DNA from: an uncultured Collinsella sp.
GTDB taxonomy: Bacteria > Actinomycetota > Coriobacteriia > Coriobacteriales > Coriobacteriaceae
Length of the DNA: 14,199 nt
Assembly: GCA_959020035.1 (NCBI GenBank)
Contig: CAUEQX010000037.1
Coordinates: forward strand, 1 to 14,199
Reading direction: 5' to 3'
The notes beneath the pieces were generated by a model. It saw only the letters and a list, made by a program, of their open reading frames with translations, made no database searches and was not told the origin of the DNA. Every line of letters begins with the position of its first letter. The stretch's first letter is position 1. This document shows positions 6,820 through 13,323 of this stretch, piece by piece. Position numbers and translations under genes: made by a program.

Positions 6820-6846
6820 GTTACGCGGTTCGTAGAACCGCGTAAC
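6820..6846. repeat. Perfect 12-bp inverted repeat beside the lysS stop codon
   Basis: GTTACGCGGTTC (6820-6831) and GAACCGCGTAAC (6835-6846) are exact reverse complements around a three-base loop, beginning three bases after the lysS stop codon. Neither side has a T-run. As RNA it would form a very stable hairpin at the end of the coding region, perhaps protecting the mRNA 3' end. Confidence 0.7.
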
Positions 6847-6849
6847 AAG

Positions 6850-8814
6850 TTAGTACATCTTTGCGCCGGCGGGGATGGAGGCGTCGAGCTGGATCAGGTT
6901 GAGACGCTCCTCGCCCTCCTCCTCGTGGACAGCGCTGATCAGCATGCCGCAGCTGGGAATACCCATCATCTTGCGCGGAGGCAGGTTGGTGATGGCGAGC
7001 AAGGTCTTGCCGACCAGGTCCTCGGGCTCGTAATAAGCGTGAATACCGGAGAGGATAGTGCGGTCGGTACCGGTGCCGTCGTCGAGCGTAAAGTTCAGCA
7101 GCTTCTTGGACTTCTTGACGGCCTCGCATGCCTTGACCTTCACAGCGCGGAAATCGCTCTTGGAGAAGGTATCAAAGTCGACGAACTCCTCAAACAGCGG
7201 CTCAACGGCGATCTTGGAGTAATCGAGCGTGGGCTTAAGCGACGTAACGAATGGGCTCGCGGCGTTGCCGGCCTCGGCAGCCTTGGCGGCAGCGGCACCG
7301 GACTGGAAACCCTTCTCGGGCTTCATGTGCGGGAACAGCAGGACGTCGCGGATAGAAGCCTGGTTAGTAAGCAGCATGACCACGCGGTCGATACCAATGC
7401 CAATGCCGCCCGCGGGAGGCATACCGTACTCGAGGGCGCGCACGTAGTCCTCGTCATACTCCATAGCCTCATCGTCGCCGCCGGCCTTCTCGGCCATCTG
7501 GGCAGCAAAGCGCTCAGCCTGGTCGACCGGGTCGTTGAGCTCGGAGAATGCGTTGGCGTACTCGTGGCCGGCGATGACCAGCTCAAAGCGGTGGGTCAAA
7601 CGCGGGTCGTCCTCAAAACGCTTGGCGAGCGGGCTGACCTCGATGGGGTAATCGCACACGAACGTGGGGTTGACGATGGTGTCCTCGCCCAGCTCATCGT
7701 AAATCTCGGCGATGATCTTGCCGGCAGTCCACTCGGGCTTGATCTCCAGGCCCTTCTCGCGCGCGGCGGCAGCAAGCTCCTCGACCGGCGTGTCGATGGT
7801 GACCTGCTTGCCGAGCACGTCGGAGACGATGTCGGTCATGGGACGGCTGGCCCACTCACCAGAAAGGTCGATGGTCTGGCCCTGGCACCCGCTGCCCGCG
7901 GGGTCGCCGCTGGCCTTGTTGGCAGCCTTGATGACACCTTGGGCGAGTGCCTTCATGCCCTCGAGGTCGGAGAAGGCACGGTAGGCCTCCATCGTGGTGA
8001 ACTCGGGGTTGTGGGTAAGGTCCATGCCCTCGTTACGGAAGATGCGGCCGATCTCGAACACGCGCTCAAAACCACCGACGATGCAGCGCTTGAGGTGCAG
8101 CTCGGTGGCAATACGCAGGTAGCACTCCTGATCGAGCGCGTTGAAGTGGGTAATGAACGGCTTGGCAGTAGCGCCGCCTTGGATGGTCTGCAGGATGGGG
8201 GTCTCGACCTCCATGTAGCCGTCGGACTCCATAAAGCGACGGAAGGTGGAGAGAATCTGCGAACGCTTACGGAAGGTCTCGCGAACGTCGTCGTTGGCGA
8301 TCAGGTCGACATAGCGCTGGCGATAGCGGGTCTCCTTGTCGGAAAGACCGTGGAACTTCTCGGGCAGCGGACGAACGGCCTTGGCAAGCAGGGTCGCGCT
8401 CTTAGGGGCAACGGAAAGCTGGCCACGCTGGGTGCGCACGACCACGCCGGTCACGCCCAGGATGTCGCCCAGGTCGAGGGCCTTGAGCGTACTCCAGGCA
8501 GCCTCGTCCATGTCGTTGATGCGGCAGAACAGCTGAATCTCGGCAGTCGCATCGCGCACGACGATGAACATGATCTTGCCCTGACCGCGCTTGGCGACCA
8601 CACGGCCAGCGATCTTCACGATGTCCTCGGTGTCCTCGCCATCGGCAAGCTCGGCGTACTTAGCCTCGATATCGGCGACGTAGTCCTCAAGCTCAGAGTG
8701 CTCGGGATAGGGGTTCTGGCCCGCCTCGAACAGGGCGGCGCGCTTGGCCAGGCGGGTGGCGCGCTCGTCGTTGAGCGTCGATGCCTGATCGGCGGCGTTC
8801 TGGTTCTCTGCCAT
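6850..8814 (-). CDS. lysS: Lysyl-tRNA synthetase with C-terminal Trbp111/MetRS-type tRNA-binding domain
   Basis: This enzyme charges tRNA-Lys with lysine. The 654 residues comprise a short N-terminal helix, an anticodon-binding OB fold (about 60-160), and a class II catalytic core (about 170-505). Motif 1 lies around RYVDLIANDDVRETF, motif 2 is FRNEGMDLTHNPEFTTMEAY, and motif 3 is GGIGIGIDRVVML. An extra domain of about 110 residues follows (about 545-654). Its SGIHAYYEPEDLVGK and TNLPPRKMMGIPSCGMLISA closely match the EMAPII/Trbp111 OB fold found at the C-terminus of many methionyl-tRNA synthetases. Usual bacterial LysRS is about 500 residues and lacks it. GAGGAG lies eight bases before ATG 8814. 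greA is directly upstream, with a terminator between them, so lysS may be read partly by readthrough. A perfect hairpin and then a terminator follow the stop. Confidence 0.97.
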   Translation of the reverse strand: MAENQNAADQASTLNDERATRLAKRAALFEAGQNPYPEHSELEDYVADIEAKYAELADGEDTEDIVKIAGRVVAKRGQGKIMFIVVRDATAEIQLFCRINDMDEAAWSTLKALDLGDILGVTGVVVRTQRGQLSVAPKSATLLAKAVRPLPEKFHGLSDKETRYRQRYVDLIANDDVRETFRKRSQILSTFRRFMESDGYMEVETPILQTIQGGATAKPFITHFNALDQECYLRIATELHLKRCIVGGFERVFEIGRIFRNEGMDLTHNPEFTTMEAYRAFSDLEGMKALAQGVIKAANKASGDPAGSGCQGQTIDLSGEWASRPMTDIVSDVLGKQVTIDTPVEELAAAAREKGLEIKPEWTAGKIIAEIYDELGEDTIVNPTFVCDYPIEVSPLAKRFEDDPRLTHRFELVIAGHEYANAFSELNDPVDQAERFAAQMAEKAGGDDEAMEYDEDYVRALEYGMPPAGGIGIGIDRVVMLLTNQASIRDVLLFPHMKPEKGFQSGAAAAKAAEAGNAASPFVTSLKPTLDYSKIAVEPLFEEFVDFDTFSKSDFRAVKVKACEAVKKSKKLLNFTLDDGTGTDRTILSGIHAYYEPEDLVGKTLLAITNLPPRKMMGIPSCGMLISAVHEEEGEERLNLIQLDASIPAGAKMY

Positions 8815-8829
8815 AAGTTAGCTCCTCAA

Positions 8830-8865
8830 ACTAAAACGCTCCCCAGGATTCGGTCCCAGGGAGCG
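8830..8865 (-). terminator. Terminator between greA and lysS
   Basis: On the minus strand CGCTCCC (8865-8859) pairs with GGGAGCG (8843-8837), with partly paired bases inside, and TTTTAGTTT follows. It lies 28 bases after the greA stop and only 22 bases before the lysS start, so it could end greA transcription or let a fraction through to lysS. No lysS promoter fits between the T-run and the ribosome site. Confidence 0.75.
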
Positions 8866-8893
8866 AAAACATACCTTTACGCGGGACCGTGGT

Positions 8894-9364
8894 CTAGCGT
8901 GCGATCTTGGCGATGGTGTAGACGCGAGTCTTGCCGGAAGGCGTAACGACCTCGACGGAGTCGCCCTCGCCGTGACCAATGATGGCGTGACCGACCGGAG
9001 ACTCGTTGGAAATCTTGTGCTCGAGCGAGTTGGTCTCGGTGGTACCGACGAGCGTGACTTCCATGACCTCGCCGTTGGGATCAATCAGCGAAACGGTGGA
9101 ACCGATGGAGACGGTCAGGTCGCCCGTGGTGGCAGCAACCTGAGCGTTGGCGAGGATGGCCTGGATCTCGGCAATACGAGCGGCGTTCTGGGCCTGCTTG
9201 TCCTTAGCGGCGTCGTACTCGGAGTTCTCCGAAAGGTCGCCGAACGCGCGGGCTTCTTTGATGTCCTCGACGATCTCCTTGGCGTAATCGCCCTCACGCC
9301 AAGCGAGCTCCTCGACGAGCTTCTGGCGGCCCTCAGCGGTCAGTACGATCTGGCTTGCGTCCAT
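8894..9364 (-). CDS. greA: Transcription elongation factor GreA
   Basis: GreA enters the RNA polymerase secondary channel and stimulates cleavage of backtracked RNA. The 156-residue length is normal. The N-terminal coiled coil (about 1-75) carries the signature EARAFGDLSENSEYDAAK, where D43 and E46 correspond to the acidic tip residues that position the catalytic metal. The C-terminal FKBP-like domain shows ISNESPVGHAIIGHGEGDSV. ATG 9364 is chosen because GGGGAG lies eight bases before it; the frame stays open ten codons further upstream but without family similarity. The gene has terminators on both sides and lies directly upstream of lysS, a pairing common in bacteria. It probably has its own promoter between 9365 and 9410, though only a lone TTGACA was found. 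Confidence 0.97.
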   Translation of the reverse strand: MDASQIVLTAEGRQKLVEELAWREGDYAKEIVEDIKEARAFGDLSENSEYDAAKDKQAQNAARIAEIQAILANAQVAATTGDLTVSIGSTVSLIDPNGEVMEVTLVGTTETNSLEHKISNESPVGHAIIGHGEGDSVEVVTPSGKTRVYTIAKIAR

Positions 9365-9409
9365 ACGGATATCTCCCCAACTCTGATCAAACAATCAACT
9401 GTCAACAAA

Positions 9410-9445
9410 ACGAAAAAGACCGGCTAGCCTGCGGGCAAGCCGGTC
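9410..9445 (-). terminator. Intrinsic terminator after tatA
   Basis: On the minus strand GACCGGCT (9445-9438) pairs with AGCCGGTC (9425-9418), followed by TTTTTCGTTTT. It lies about 25 bases after the tatA stop and before greA, so the two genes are separate transcripts. Confidence 0.85.
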
Positions 9446-9470
9446 AGGTGCTCACCCCAAAGGGATGGGA

Positions 9471-9746
9471 CTACTCTGCGTCCGCGTCGCTGTCCTCTGC
9501 CTGCTTCTTCTTGGCAGCAGCGAGCTTGGCCTCGAGCTCAGCGATCTCCTTGTCCTCCTCGGACTGCTCGACCACGACCTCCTCGGCCTGCTTGGTCTCG
9601 GCCTTATCGTCGCCCTCCATACCCTCGCGGATATTCTTGACGGTAGAGCCGAGGGACTTGCCGAGCTTCGGCAGGTTCTTGGGCCCGAAGATAATCAGGA
9701 CAACGACGAGAATAATGATGAGCTCAGGAGCCCTCAGTCCAAACAT
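9471..9746 (-). CDS. tatA: Sec-independent protein translocase subunit TatA
   Basis: TatA forms the pore-like assembly of the twin-arginine system, which moves folded proteins across the membrane. The 91-residue protein has one N-terminal transmembrane helix (about 8-20, ELIIILVVVLIIF), the hallmark F20-G21 followed by PKNLPKLGKSLG, an amphipathic helix, and a charged tail from residue 43 rich in Glu, Lys and Ala. ATG 9746 is chosen from GGAGG five bases upstream and from family starts; the longer open frame would run through the tRNA region. No tatC is in the window, so the partner is elsewhere. TatB/TatE cannot be ruled out from sequence alone, but the short helix and absence of a TatB-type glutamate fit TatA. 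The gene is a single-gene unit with its own promoter and terminator. Confidence 0.92.
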   Translation of the reverse strand: MFGLRAPELIIILVVVLIIFGPKNLPKLGKSLGSTVKNIREGMEGDDKAETKQAEEVVVEQSEEDKEIAELEAKLAAAKKKQAEDSDADAE

Positions 9747-9782
9747 GTAGACCTCCACAATACAGCGAGACAAGCTCGAATG

Positions 9783-9811
9783 AGTATACCGCGGGTATCG
9801 CGGTATCACAA
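9783..9811 (-). promoter_or_regulatory. Promoter of tatA with a palindrome in the spacer
   Basis: On the minus strand TTGTGA (9811-9806) and TATACT (9788-9783) are 17 bases apart, matching the sigma-70 consensus at four and five of six positions. The -10 box is about 37 bases before the ATG. An inverted repeat, ATACCGC (9786-9792) and GCGGTAT (9800-9806), fills the spacer and overlaps the edges of both boxes, so a repressor or DNA-bending regulator could act there. Confidence 0.65.
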
Positions 9812-9819
9812 CAATAGCT

Positions 9820-9848
9820 AAAAAAAGGGACCGCAAGAAGCGGTCCCT
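9820..9848 (-). terminator. Intrinsic terminator after tRNA-Pro
   Basis: On the minus strand AGGGACCGC (9848-9840) pairs perfectly with GCGGTCCCT (9834-9826) around a five-base loop, followed by a run of seven T. It begins 11 bases after the tRNA CCA end and sits just before the tatA promoter. Confidence 0.92.
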
Positions 9849-9858
9849 CCTCATGCTC

Positions 9859-9935
9859 TGGTCGGGTTGACTGGATTTGAACCAGCGACCCCTGCGTCCC
9901 GAACGCAGTGCTCTACCAAACTGAGCCACAACCCG
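9859..9935 (-). tRNA. tRNA-Pro (anticodon CGG)
   Basis: The 77-base cloverleaf has acceptor arms CGGGTTG and CAACCCG, the D-arm GGCTCAGTTTGGTAGAGC, an anticodon stem CTGCG/CGCAG with loop TTCGGGA (anticodon CGG, reading CCG), the T-arm with GGTTCAAATCC, discriminator A, and an encoded CCA. It lies 49 bases after the ispE stop. TATAGT (9949-9944, minus) is a -10-like box eight bases before the 5' end but has no good -35, so the tRNA may also be cut from the veg-ispE transcript. Confidence 0.96.
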
Positions 9936-9984
9936 TTAGCTCGACTATAGTAACAAAGATTTCCGTCGTGTGCCAGAGAAATTT

Positions 9985-10881
9985 TTACTTCTTTGGCGCT
10001 TCAATGCGAACCGTGTCGGAAACGAGCTCCGTTGCATAAGCCCACCAGCCGTTTTGTTGAGCGGCTGCCGCAAGATTGACTGCCGTGGCGGCAGTATCGC
10101 AGAGAGCAAACGAGCAGGCACCCGAACCGCACACGTTTGCGGTAATGGTACCGTCCTGTGAACGAAGCCAGTCGAGCACCGTTTGAATCCGCGGCTCCAT
10201 CTGCGCGGAAATGACACCCAGGTTGTTGTGGACGAGCGCGTAGGCCGCCTCTGCGTCTCCCGAGCGAAGGGCAGATGCGATCGCTCCGGGCTTGTCCGCA
10301 GGCACTGGGGTCTCGTCAAAACGTCGATAGGCTTCAATTGTTGAAACGCTTGCCTCGCGCGGCTTGACCAGCACGACGGGTGTCGCGGGTAGTGCGGGGT
10401 ACTCGGTTGCCAGCACGTCTCCCCCACCCACGTAAAATGCAGGGCTGGCATGCAAAAAGAAGGGAACGTCGGCGCCAATGCCGCGCGCAATGTTGTCCAG
10501 CGCGGGGTCGGCACGGTCGATACCCCAACTCTCTGCCAAGGCGACAATGACCGCCGCGGCATCCGTCGAAGGACCGCCCAGGCCGGCACACAGCGGGATG
10601 CGCTTCTTAATCGTGATGCAGACATTGGCTTCGCGACCGTAATGCTCGGCCATAGCAGCGGCCGCACGATACGCCGTATTCTTTTGCATGGGAAAGTCGG
10701 ATGCCGGAATCGTCTGGACGGTCAGCGCCTGTGCCGGCGTAACCGTCACGGTATCGACAAGACCGACGGCTGCCATCAGGGAATCGACCTTATGGTAGCC
10801 GCGGTCGTCACGCTCGGTATGAACCCCCAGATAGAGGTTGATCTTTGCCGGCGCGGAAAGGATCAGGGACCAATCGGTCAC
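9985..10881 (-). CDS. ispE: 4-diphosphocytidyl-2-C-methyl-D-erythritol kinase
   Basis: IspE phosphorylates CDP-methylerythritol at the 2-position, the fourth step of the MEP route to isoprenoid precursors. The 298-residue GHMP kinase has APAKINLYLGV near the start, with K13 as the expected catalytic lysine. The ATP-binding loop PLCAGLGGPSTDAAA (about 95-109) varies slightly from the common GLGGGSSDAAA, and D137 in GADVPFF is the expected catalytic aspartate. The C-terminal motif is CGSGACSFAL. The start is GTG at 10881, with GAGGAG eight bases upstream inside the end of veg; only two bases separate the veg stop from it, so translation is probably coupled. The veg-ispE order matches Bacillus subtilis. 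Confidence 0.96.
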   Translation of the reverse strand: MTDWSLILSAPAKINLYLGVHTERDDRGYHKVDSLMAAVGLVDTVTVTPAQALTVQTIPASDFPMQKNTAYRAAAAMAEHYGREANVCITIKKRIPLCAGLGGPSTDAAAVIVALAESWGIDRADPALDNIARGIGADVPFFLHASPAFYVGGGDVLATEYPALPATPVVLVKPREASVSTIEAYRRFDETPVPADKPGAIASALRSGDAEAAYALVHNNLGVISAQMEPRIQTVLDWLRSQDGTITANVCGSGACSFALCDTAATAVNLAAAAQQNGWWAYATELVSDTVRIEAPKK

Positions 10882-10883
10882 CG

Positions 10884-11180
10884 CTAGTGCTCCTCGAGCT
10901 GATTGCCGAGCGGGGTAAAGATGTGCTCGCCGCTCTCGGGGTCGAACAGCTCGACCTGGCCGGTGAGAACATCAATATACTGGTAGGACTGACGCGACTT
11001 GCGGCCACGGCGCTCGTCGACCTCGACGATAAAGACTGCCGGATGGACGCTTTTGATGGTGCCCATGCGCTCGACGACGCGGGTGCGGCCCATGTTGGCC
11101 TTCACCTTAACGCGATCGCCCACCATATCGGTCAGCTTCTCGTGGATGTCGTCGACGTGATTGACTTCCATCTCTTCCAT
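10884..11180 (-). CDS. veg: Veg family protein
   Basis: A 98-residue soluble protein of the Veg family (formerly DUF1021), highly expressed in Bacillus subtilis, where it is linked to biofilm gene control; its biochemical role is not established. The sequence shows the family core: GDRVKVKANMGRTRVVERMGTI (about 21-42), then HPAVFIVEVDE, and SYQYIDVLTGQVELFD (about 65-80). B. subtilis Veg is 86 residues, so the length fits. ATG 11180 is chosen because GGAGG lies eight bases upstream; a TTG eight codons earlier is in frame but lies upstream of that site. It leads a two-gene unit with ispE, whose ribosome site it contains. A promoter and a small leader hairpin lie upstream. Confidence 0.92.
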   Translation of the reverse strand: MEEMEVNHVDDIHEKLTDMVGDRVKVKANMGRTRVVERMGTIKSVHPAVFIVEVDERRGRKSRQSYQYIDVLTGQVELFDPESGEHIFTPLGNQLEEH

Positions 11181-11207
11181 GAACAGGGCCTCCAGAAGGT
11201 GCAATTC

Positions 11208-11227
11208 AAAAAGGGGATAATACCCCT
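11208..11227 (-). other. Small hairpin plus T-run in the veg leader
   Basis: On the minus strand AGGGG (11227-11223) pairs with CCCCT (11216-11212), followed by TTTT. It lies between the predicted promoter and the veg start. With five base pairs it is weak for a terminator, but it could pause or attenuate transcription. Confidence 0.35.
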
Positions 11228-11247
11228 AAGATAGACAAAACTCTAAT

Positions 11248-11277
11248 ACTATAGCACCCTGTTGTGGCCATACGCAA
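11248..11277 (-). promoter_or_regulatory. Probable promoter of veg-ispE
   Basis: On the minus strand TATAGT (11253-11248) matches the -10 consensus at five of six positions; TTGCGT (11277-11272), 18 bases upstream, is a weak -35. The predicted RNA would have a leader of about 60 bases before veg. The 11228-11310 stretch has no other clear candidate. Confidence 0.5.
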
Positions 11278-11310
11278 GTAGCTAAAAAAGCCCCGTCCCA
11301 AATTAGCTGC

Positions 11311-11757
11311 TTACAGATTGTCGGTATCGAGGACGATGGTGAATGGACCGTCGTTGACGAGGTCGACCTTCATGTCGGCGCCGAAGATGCCATGCGCTAC
11401 GTGCTCGACGTCCTCGCGCACAAGCGTCAGGAAATACTCGTAGAGCTCGTTGGCGACATCGGGGGCGCCGGCATCCGTAAACGATGGGCGGCGGCCGTGA
11501 CGGCAATCGGCGAACAGCGTGAACTGCGACACCACGAGAACCTCGCCGTCGACATCGGCAAGTGCCAGGTTGGTCTTGCCGTTCTCGTCCTCGTTAATGC
11601 GCAAGCCCCGGAGCTTGCCCCACAGCTTATCGGCCTCGGCGCGCGTGTCGCCGTGACCCACGCCCAGCAGTACCAGATAGCCGCGCCCAATTTTGCCCAC
11701 GCACTCGCCGTCGACCGTCACGCCGGCGTTGAGCACGCGCTGCACCACCGCACGCAC
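11311..11757 (-). CDS. dtd: D-aminoacyl-tRNA deacylase
   Basis: DTD removes D-amino acids (and glycine) wrongly attached to tRNA. The 148-residue length is normal. The active-site motif SQFTLFADCRHGRRPSF (S77, Q78, T80) and the C-terminal Gly-Pro motif NDGPFT (G137-P138) are present. The usual GPVT has Phe in place of Val here, a position not expected to be catalytic. The start is GTG at 11757, supported by GAGGAG six bases upstream. The rdgB stop is only three bases before it, so the two are likely translated together. After the stop there is an A/T-rich stretch with a T6 run but no good GC stem, so the operon end is unclear. Confidence 0.95.
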   Translation of the reverse strand: MRAVVQRVLNAGVTVDGECVGKIGRGYLVLLGVGHGDTRAEADKLWGKLRGLRINEDENGKTNLALADVDGEVLVVSQFTLFADCRHGRRPSFTDAGAPDVANELYEYFLTLVREDVEHVAHGIFGADMKVDLVNDGPFTIVLDTDNL

Positions 11758-11760
11758 GGC

Positions 11761-12402
11761 CTACTCCTCGCCCGTCAGTTTGGCGGATAGGTGCTCGAGC
11801 GCATGGAATCGATGGCTGATGGCGTTCTTCTCGTCCGCCGTCAGCTCGGCCATGGTCTTGCCCGGCGTGTCGACCGGCAGGAACAGCGGGTCGTAGCCAA
11901 AGCCGTGATCGCCGCGGCCCTCGTGTGCGATAACGCCCTCGCAGGCGCCCTCACCATAGGTGACCAAACCGTCCGTGTCGATGAGCGCGACGACGCTCAT
12001 AAAGCGCGCGGTGCGGTCCTCGTCGGCCACGCCCTCCAGATTCACGAGCAGCTTGGCATTGTTGGCGGCATCGTTGCCGTGAACGCCAGCGTAGCGCGCG
12101 CTATACACACCGGGCTCACCGTCCAGCGCGTCGACGACCAGGCCCGAATCGTCGGCAATGGCCATGAGCCCCGTCTCTTCGACGGCAGCCTGCGCCTTGA
12201 TGATGGCGTTCTCCAAAAATGTCGTGCCGTTTTCCTCGGGGTCCTCAAAATCGCCCAGCTGACCGAGCGCCACAAAGCGAACCTCGGGCATAACCTTGCC
12301 CAAAATGGCCTCGATCTCGGTGAGCTTATGGGCGTTGCCCGTTGCCACGACGATGGTCGCCGCCGGGTCGAGGGTGTCGATGTCGATCTTCTCAAGTGCC
12401 AT
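11761..12402 (-). CDS. rdgB: XTP/dITP diphosphatase (RdgB/HAM1 family)
   Basis: This enzyme hydrolyses non-canonical purine nucleotides such as dITP and XTP, keeping them out of DNA and RNA. The 213 residues contain the substrate loop TGNAHKLTEI (21-30), the metal-binding part ENA (65-67) with ADDSGL (83-88), PGVYSARYAG (97-106), and GFGYDPLF (167-174). ATG 12402 is preferred because AAGGAG lies seven bases upstream; the open frame extends 23 codons further but without similarity. The last codons carry the ribosome site of dtd. It follows rph after a gap of 140 bases and belongs to the murI-rph-rdgB-dtd cluster. Confidence 0.96.
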   Translation of the reverse strand: MALEKIDIDTLDPAATIVVATGNAHKLTEIEAILGKVMPEVRFVALGQLGDFEDPEENGTTFLENAIIKAQAAVEETGLMAIADDSGLVVDALDGEPGVYSARYAGVHGNDAANNAKLLVNLEGVADEDRTARFMSVVALIDTDGLVTYGEGACEGVIAHEGRGDHGFGYDPLFLPVDTPGKTMAELTADEKNAISHRFHALEHLSAKLTGEE

Positions 12403-12437
12403 GAGTGGTCTCCTTGTCCGTATAGCAAAGTCACGTA

Positions 12438-12468
12438 AAAGGGACCGGTCCGTCGGCGTCTCCCCTTT
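12438..12468 (-). other. Weak hairpin in the rph-rdgB gap
   Basis: On the minus strand AAAGGG...A (12468-12461 region) can pair with TCCCTTT (12444-12438 region), seven pairs with a bulge, followed by only a short T-run. It may modulate transcription between rph and rdgB; it is too weak to call a terminator. A smaller stem (TTATCT/AGATAA with a GCG-GAAA-CGC tip) lies at about 12486-12511 in the same gap. Confidence 0.3.
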
Positions 12469-12542
12469 CATGTGACATCAACCTTATCTATCGGCGTTTC
12501 CGCAGATAAAACCCGCCAAAATAAACATCCCTTTTTGGTAGG

Positions 12543-13268
12543 TTAGGCGAGGACTTGGCGCTGGAGCTCGATGAGCTCGGCGATGCCCTTGTCGCCCAAA
12601 TCGAGCAGGGTGTTGAGGCGCTTGCGGTCGAAGGGCGCCTGCTCGCCAGTGCCCTGGAGCTCGATCATCTCACCGGTATCGGTGGCGACAAGGTTCATGT
12701 CGACCTCGGCGTGACTGTCCTCGGAATAATCCAGGTCGAGCAGGGTGTTGCCGTCGACAACGCCCATGGAAATCGCGGCGACCTGGCCCGTGAGCGGGAT
12801 GCGCTCGAGCTTACCCGCCTCGACCCACATGGCAAGGGCGTCGTGCAGCGCCACCCAGGCGCCGGTAATGCTCGCCGTTCGCGTGCCGCCGTCTGCCTGA
12901 ATCACGTCGCAGTCGACGGTGACGGTGTACTCGCCGAGCGCCTTCATGTTGACGACGGTGCGTAGGCTGCGGCCGATCAGACGCTCAATCTCCATGGAGC
13001 GACCCTTGCGGTTGGCGTGCTCGCGCTTGCAGCGCTTGCCGGTCGATGCCGGCAGCATGGCATACTCCGCCGTTACCCAACCGGCCTTGGCGCCCTTGCG
13101 CCAGCCCGGCACGCCCTCCTCGATGGTGGCAGTGCACAGCACGCGCGTATCGCCAAACTCGGCCAGGCACGAACCGTGGGCGTGCTTCATGACACCGCGA
13201 GTAAGCTTGATGGGGCGCAGCTCATCGGCGGCGCGGCCGTTGGCGCGATTGACCTGCATGTACTCCAT
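12543..13268 (-). CDS. rph: Ribonuclease PH
   Basis: RNase PH trims tRNA 3' ends by phosphorolysis. The 241-residue length is typical. The conserved run is visible: FGDTRVLCTATIE, GWVTAEYAMLPASTGKR, GRSMEIERLIGRSLR, VDCDVIQADGGTRTASITGA and LDYSEDSHAEVDMNLV, which includes the phosphate-site arginines and the metal-site aspartates of the family. ATG 13268 is supported by AAGGA seven bases upstream. It follows murI after a 55-base gap and precedes rdgB; murI, rph and rdgB are neighbours in many Gram-positive genomes, which supports co-transcription. Confidence 0.97.
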   Translation of the reverse strand: MEYMQVNRANGRAADELRPIKLTRGVMKHAHGSCLAEFGDTRVLCTATIEEGVPGWRKGAKAGWVTAEYAMLPASTGKRCKREHANRKGRSMEIERLIGRSLRTVVNMKALGEYTVTVDCDVIQADGGTRTASITGAWVALHDALAMWVEAGKLERIPLTGQVAAISMGVVDGNTLLDLDYSEDSHAEVDMNLVATDTGEMIELQGTGEQAPFDRKRLNTLLDLGDKGIAELIELQRQVLA

Positions 13269-13323
13269 AGAAATATCCTTTCGGCAAAAGGTGAACGTGA
13301 GCCTTTGGTCGGTGACCTTATAT

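Noticed and set aside
6796..8946. Long open frame on the plus strand opposite lysS
   Set aside because: It mirrors the codon pattern of lysS, has no recognisable domain, and runs over a terminator and lysS; it is a shadow frame.
9400..9405. Perfect TTGACA on the minus strand upstream of greA
   Set aside because: At a 17-base spacing the next hexamer is AGTTGG, and transcription would begin within the ribosome site; no usable -10 box.
11281..11308. Possible terminator after dtd (T6 run on the minus strand)
   Set aside because: Only AGCTAA/TTAGCT pairing encloses the T-run, with no GC stem immediately before it; not strong enough to list.
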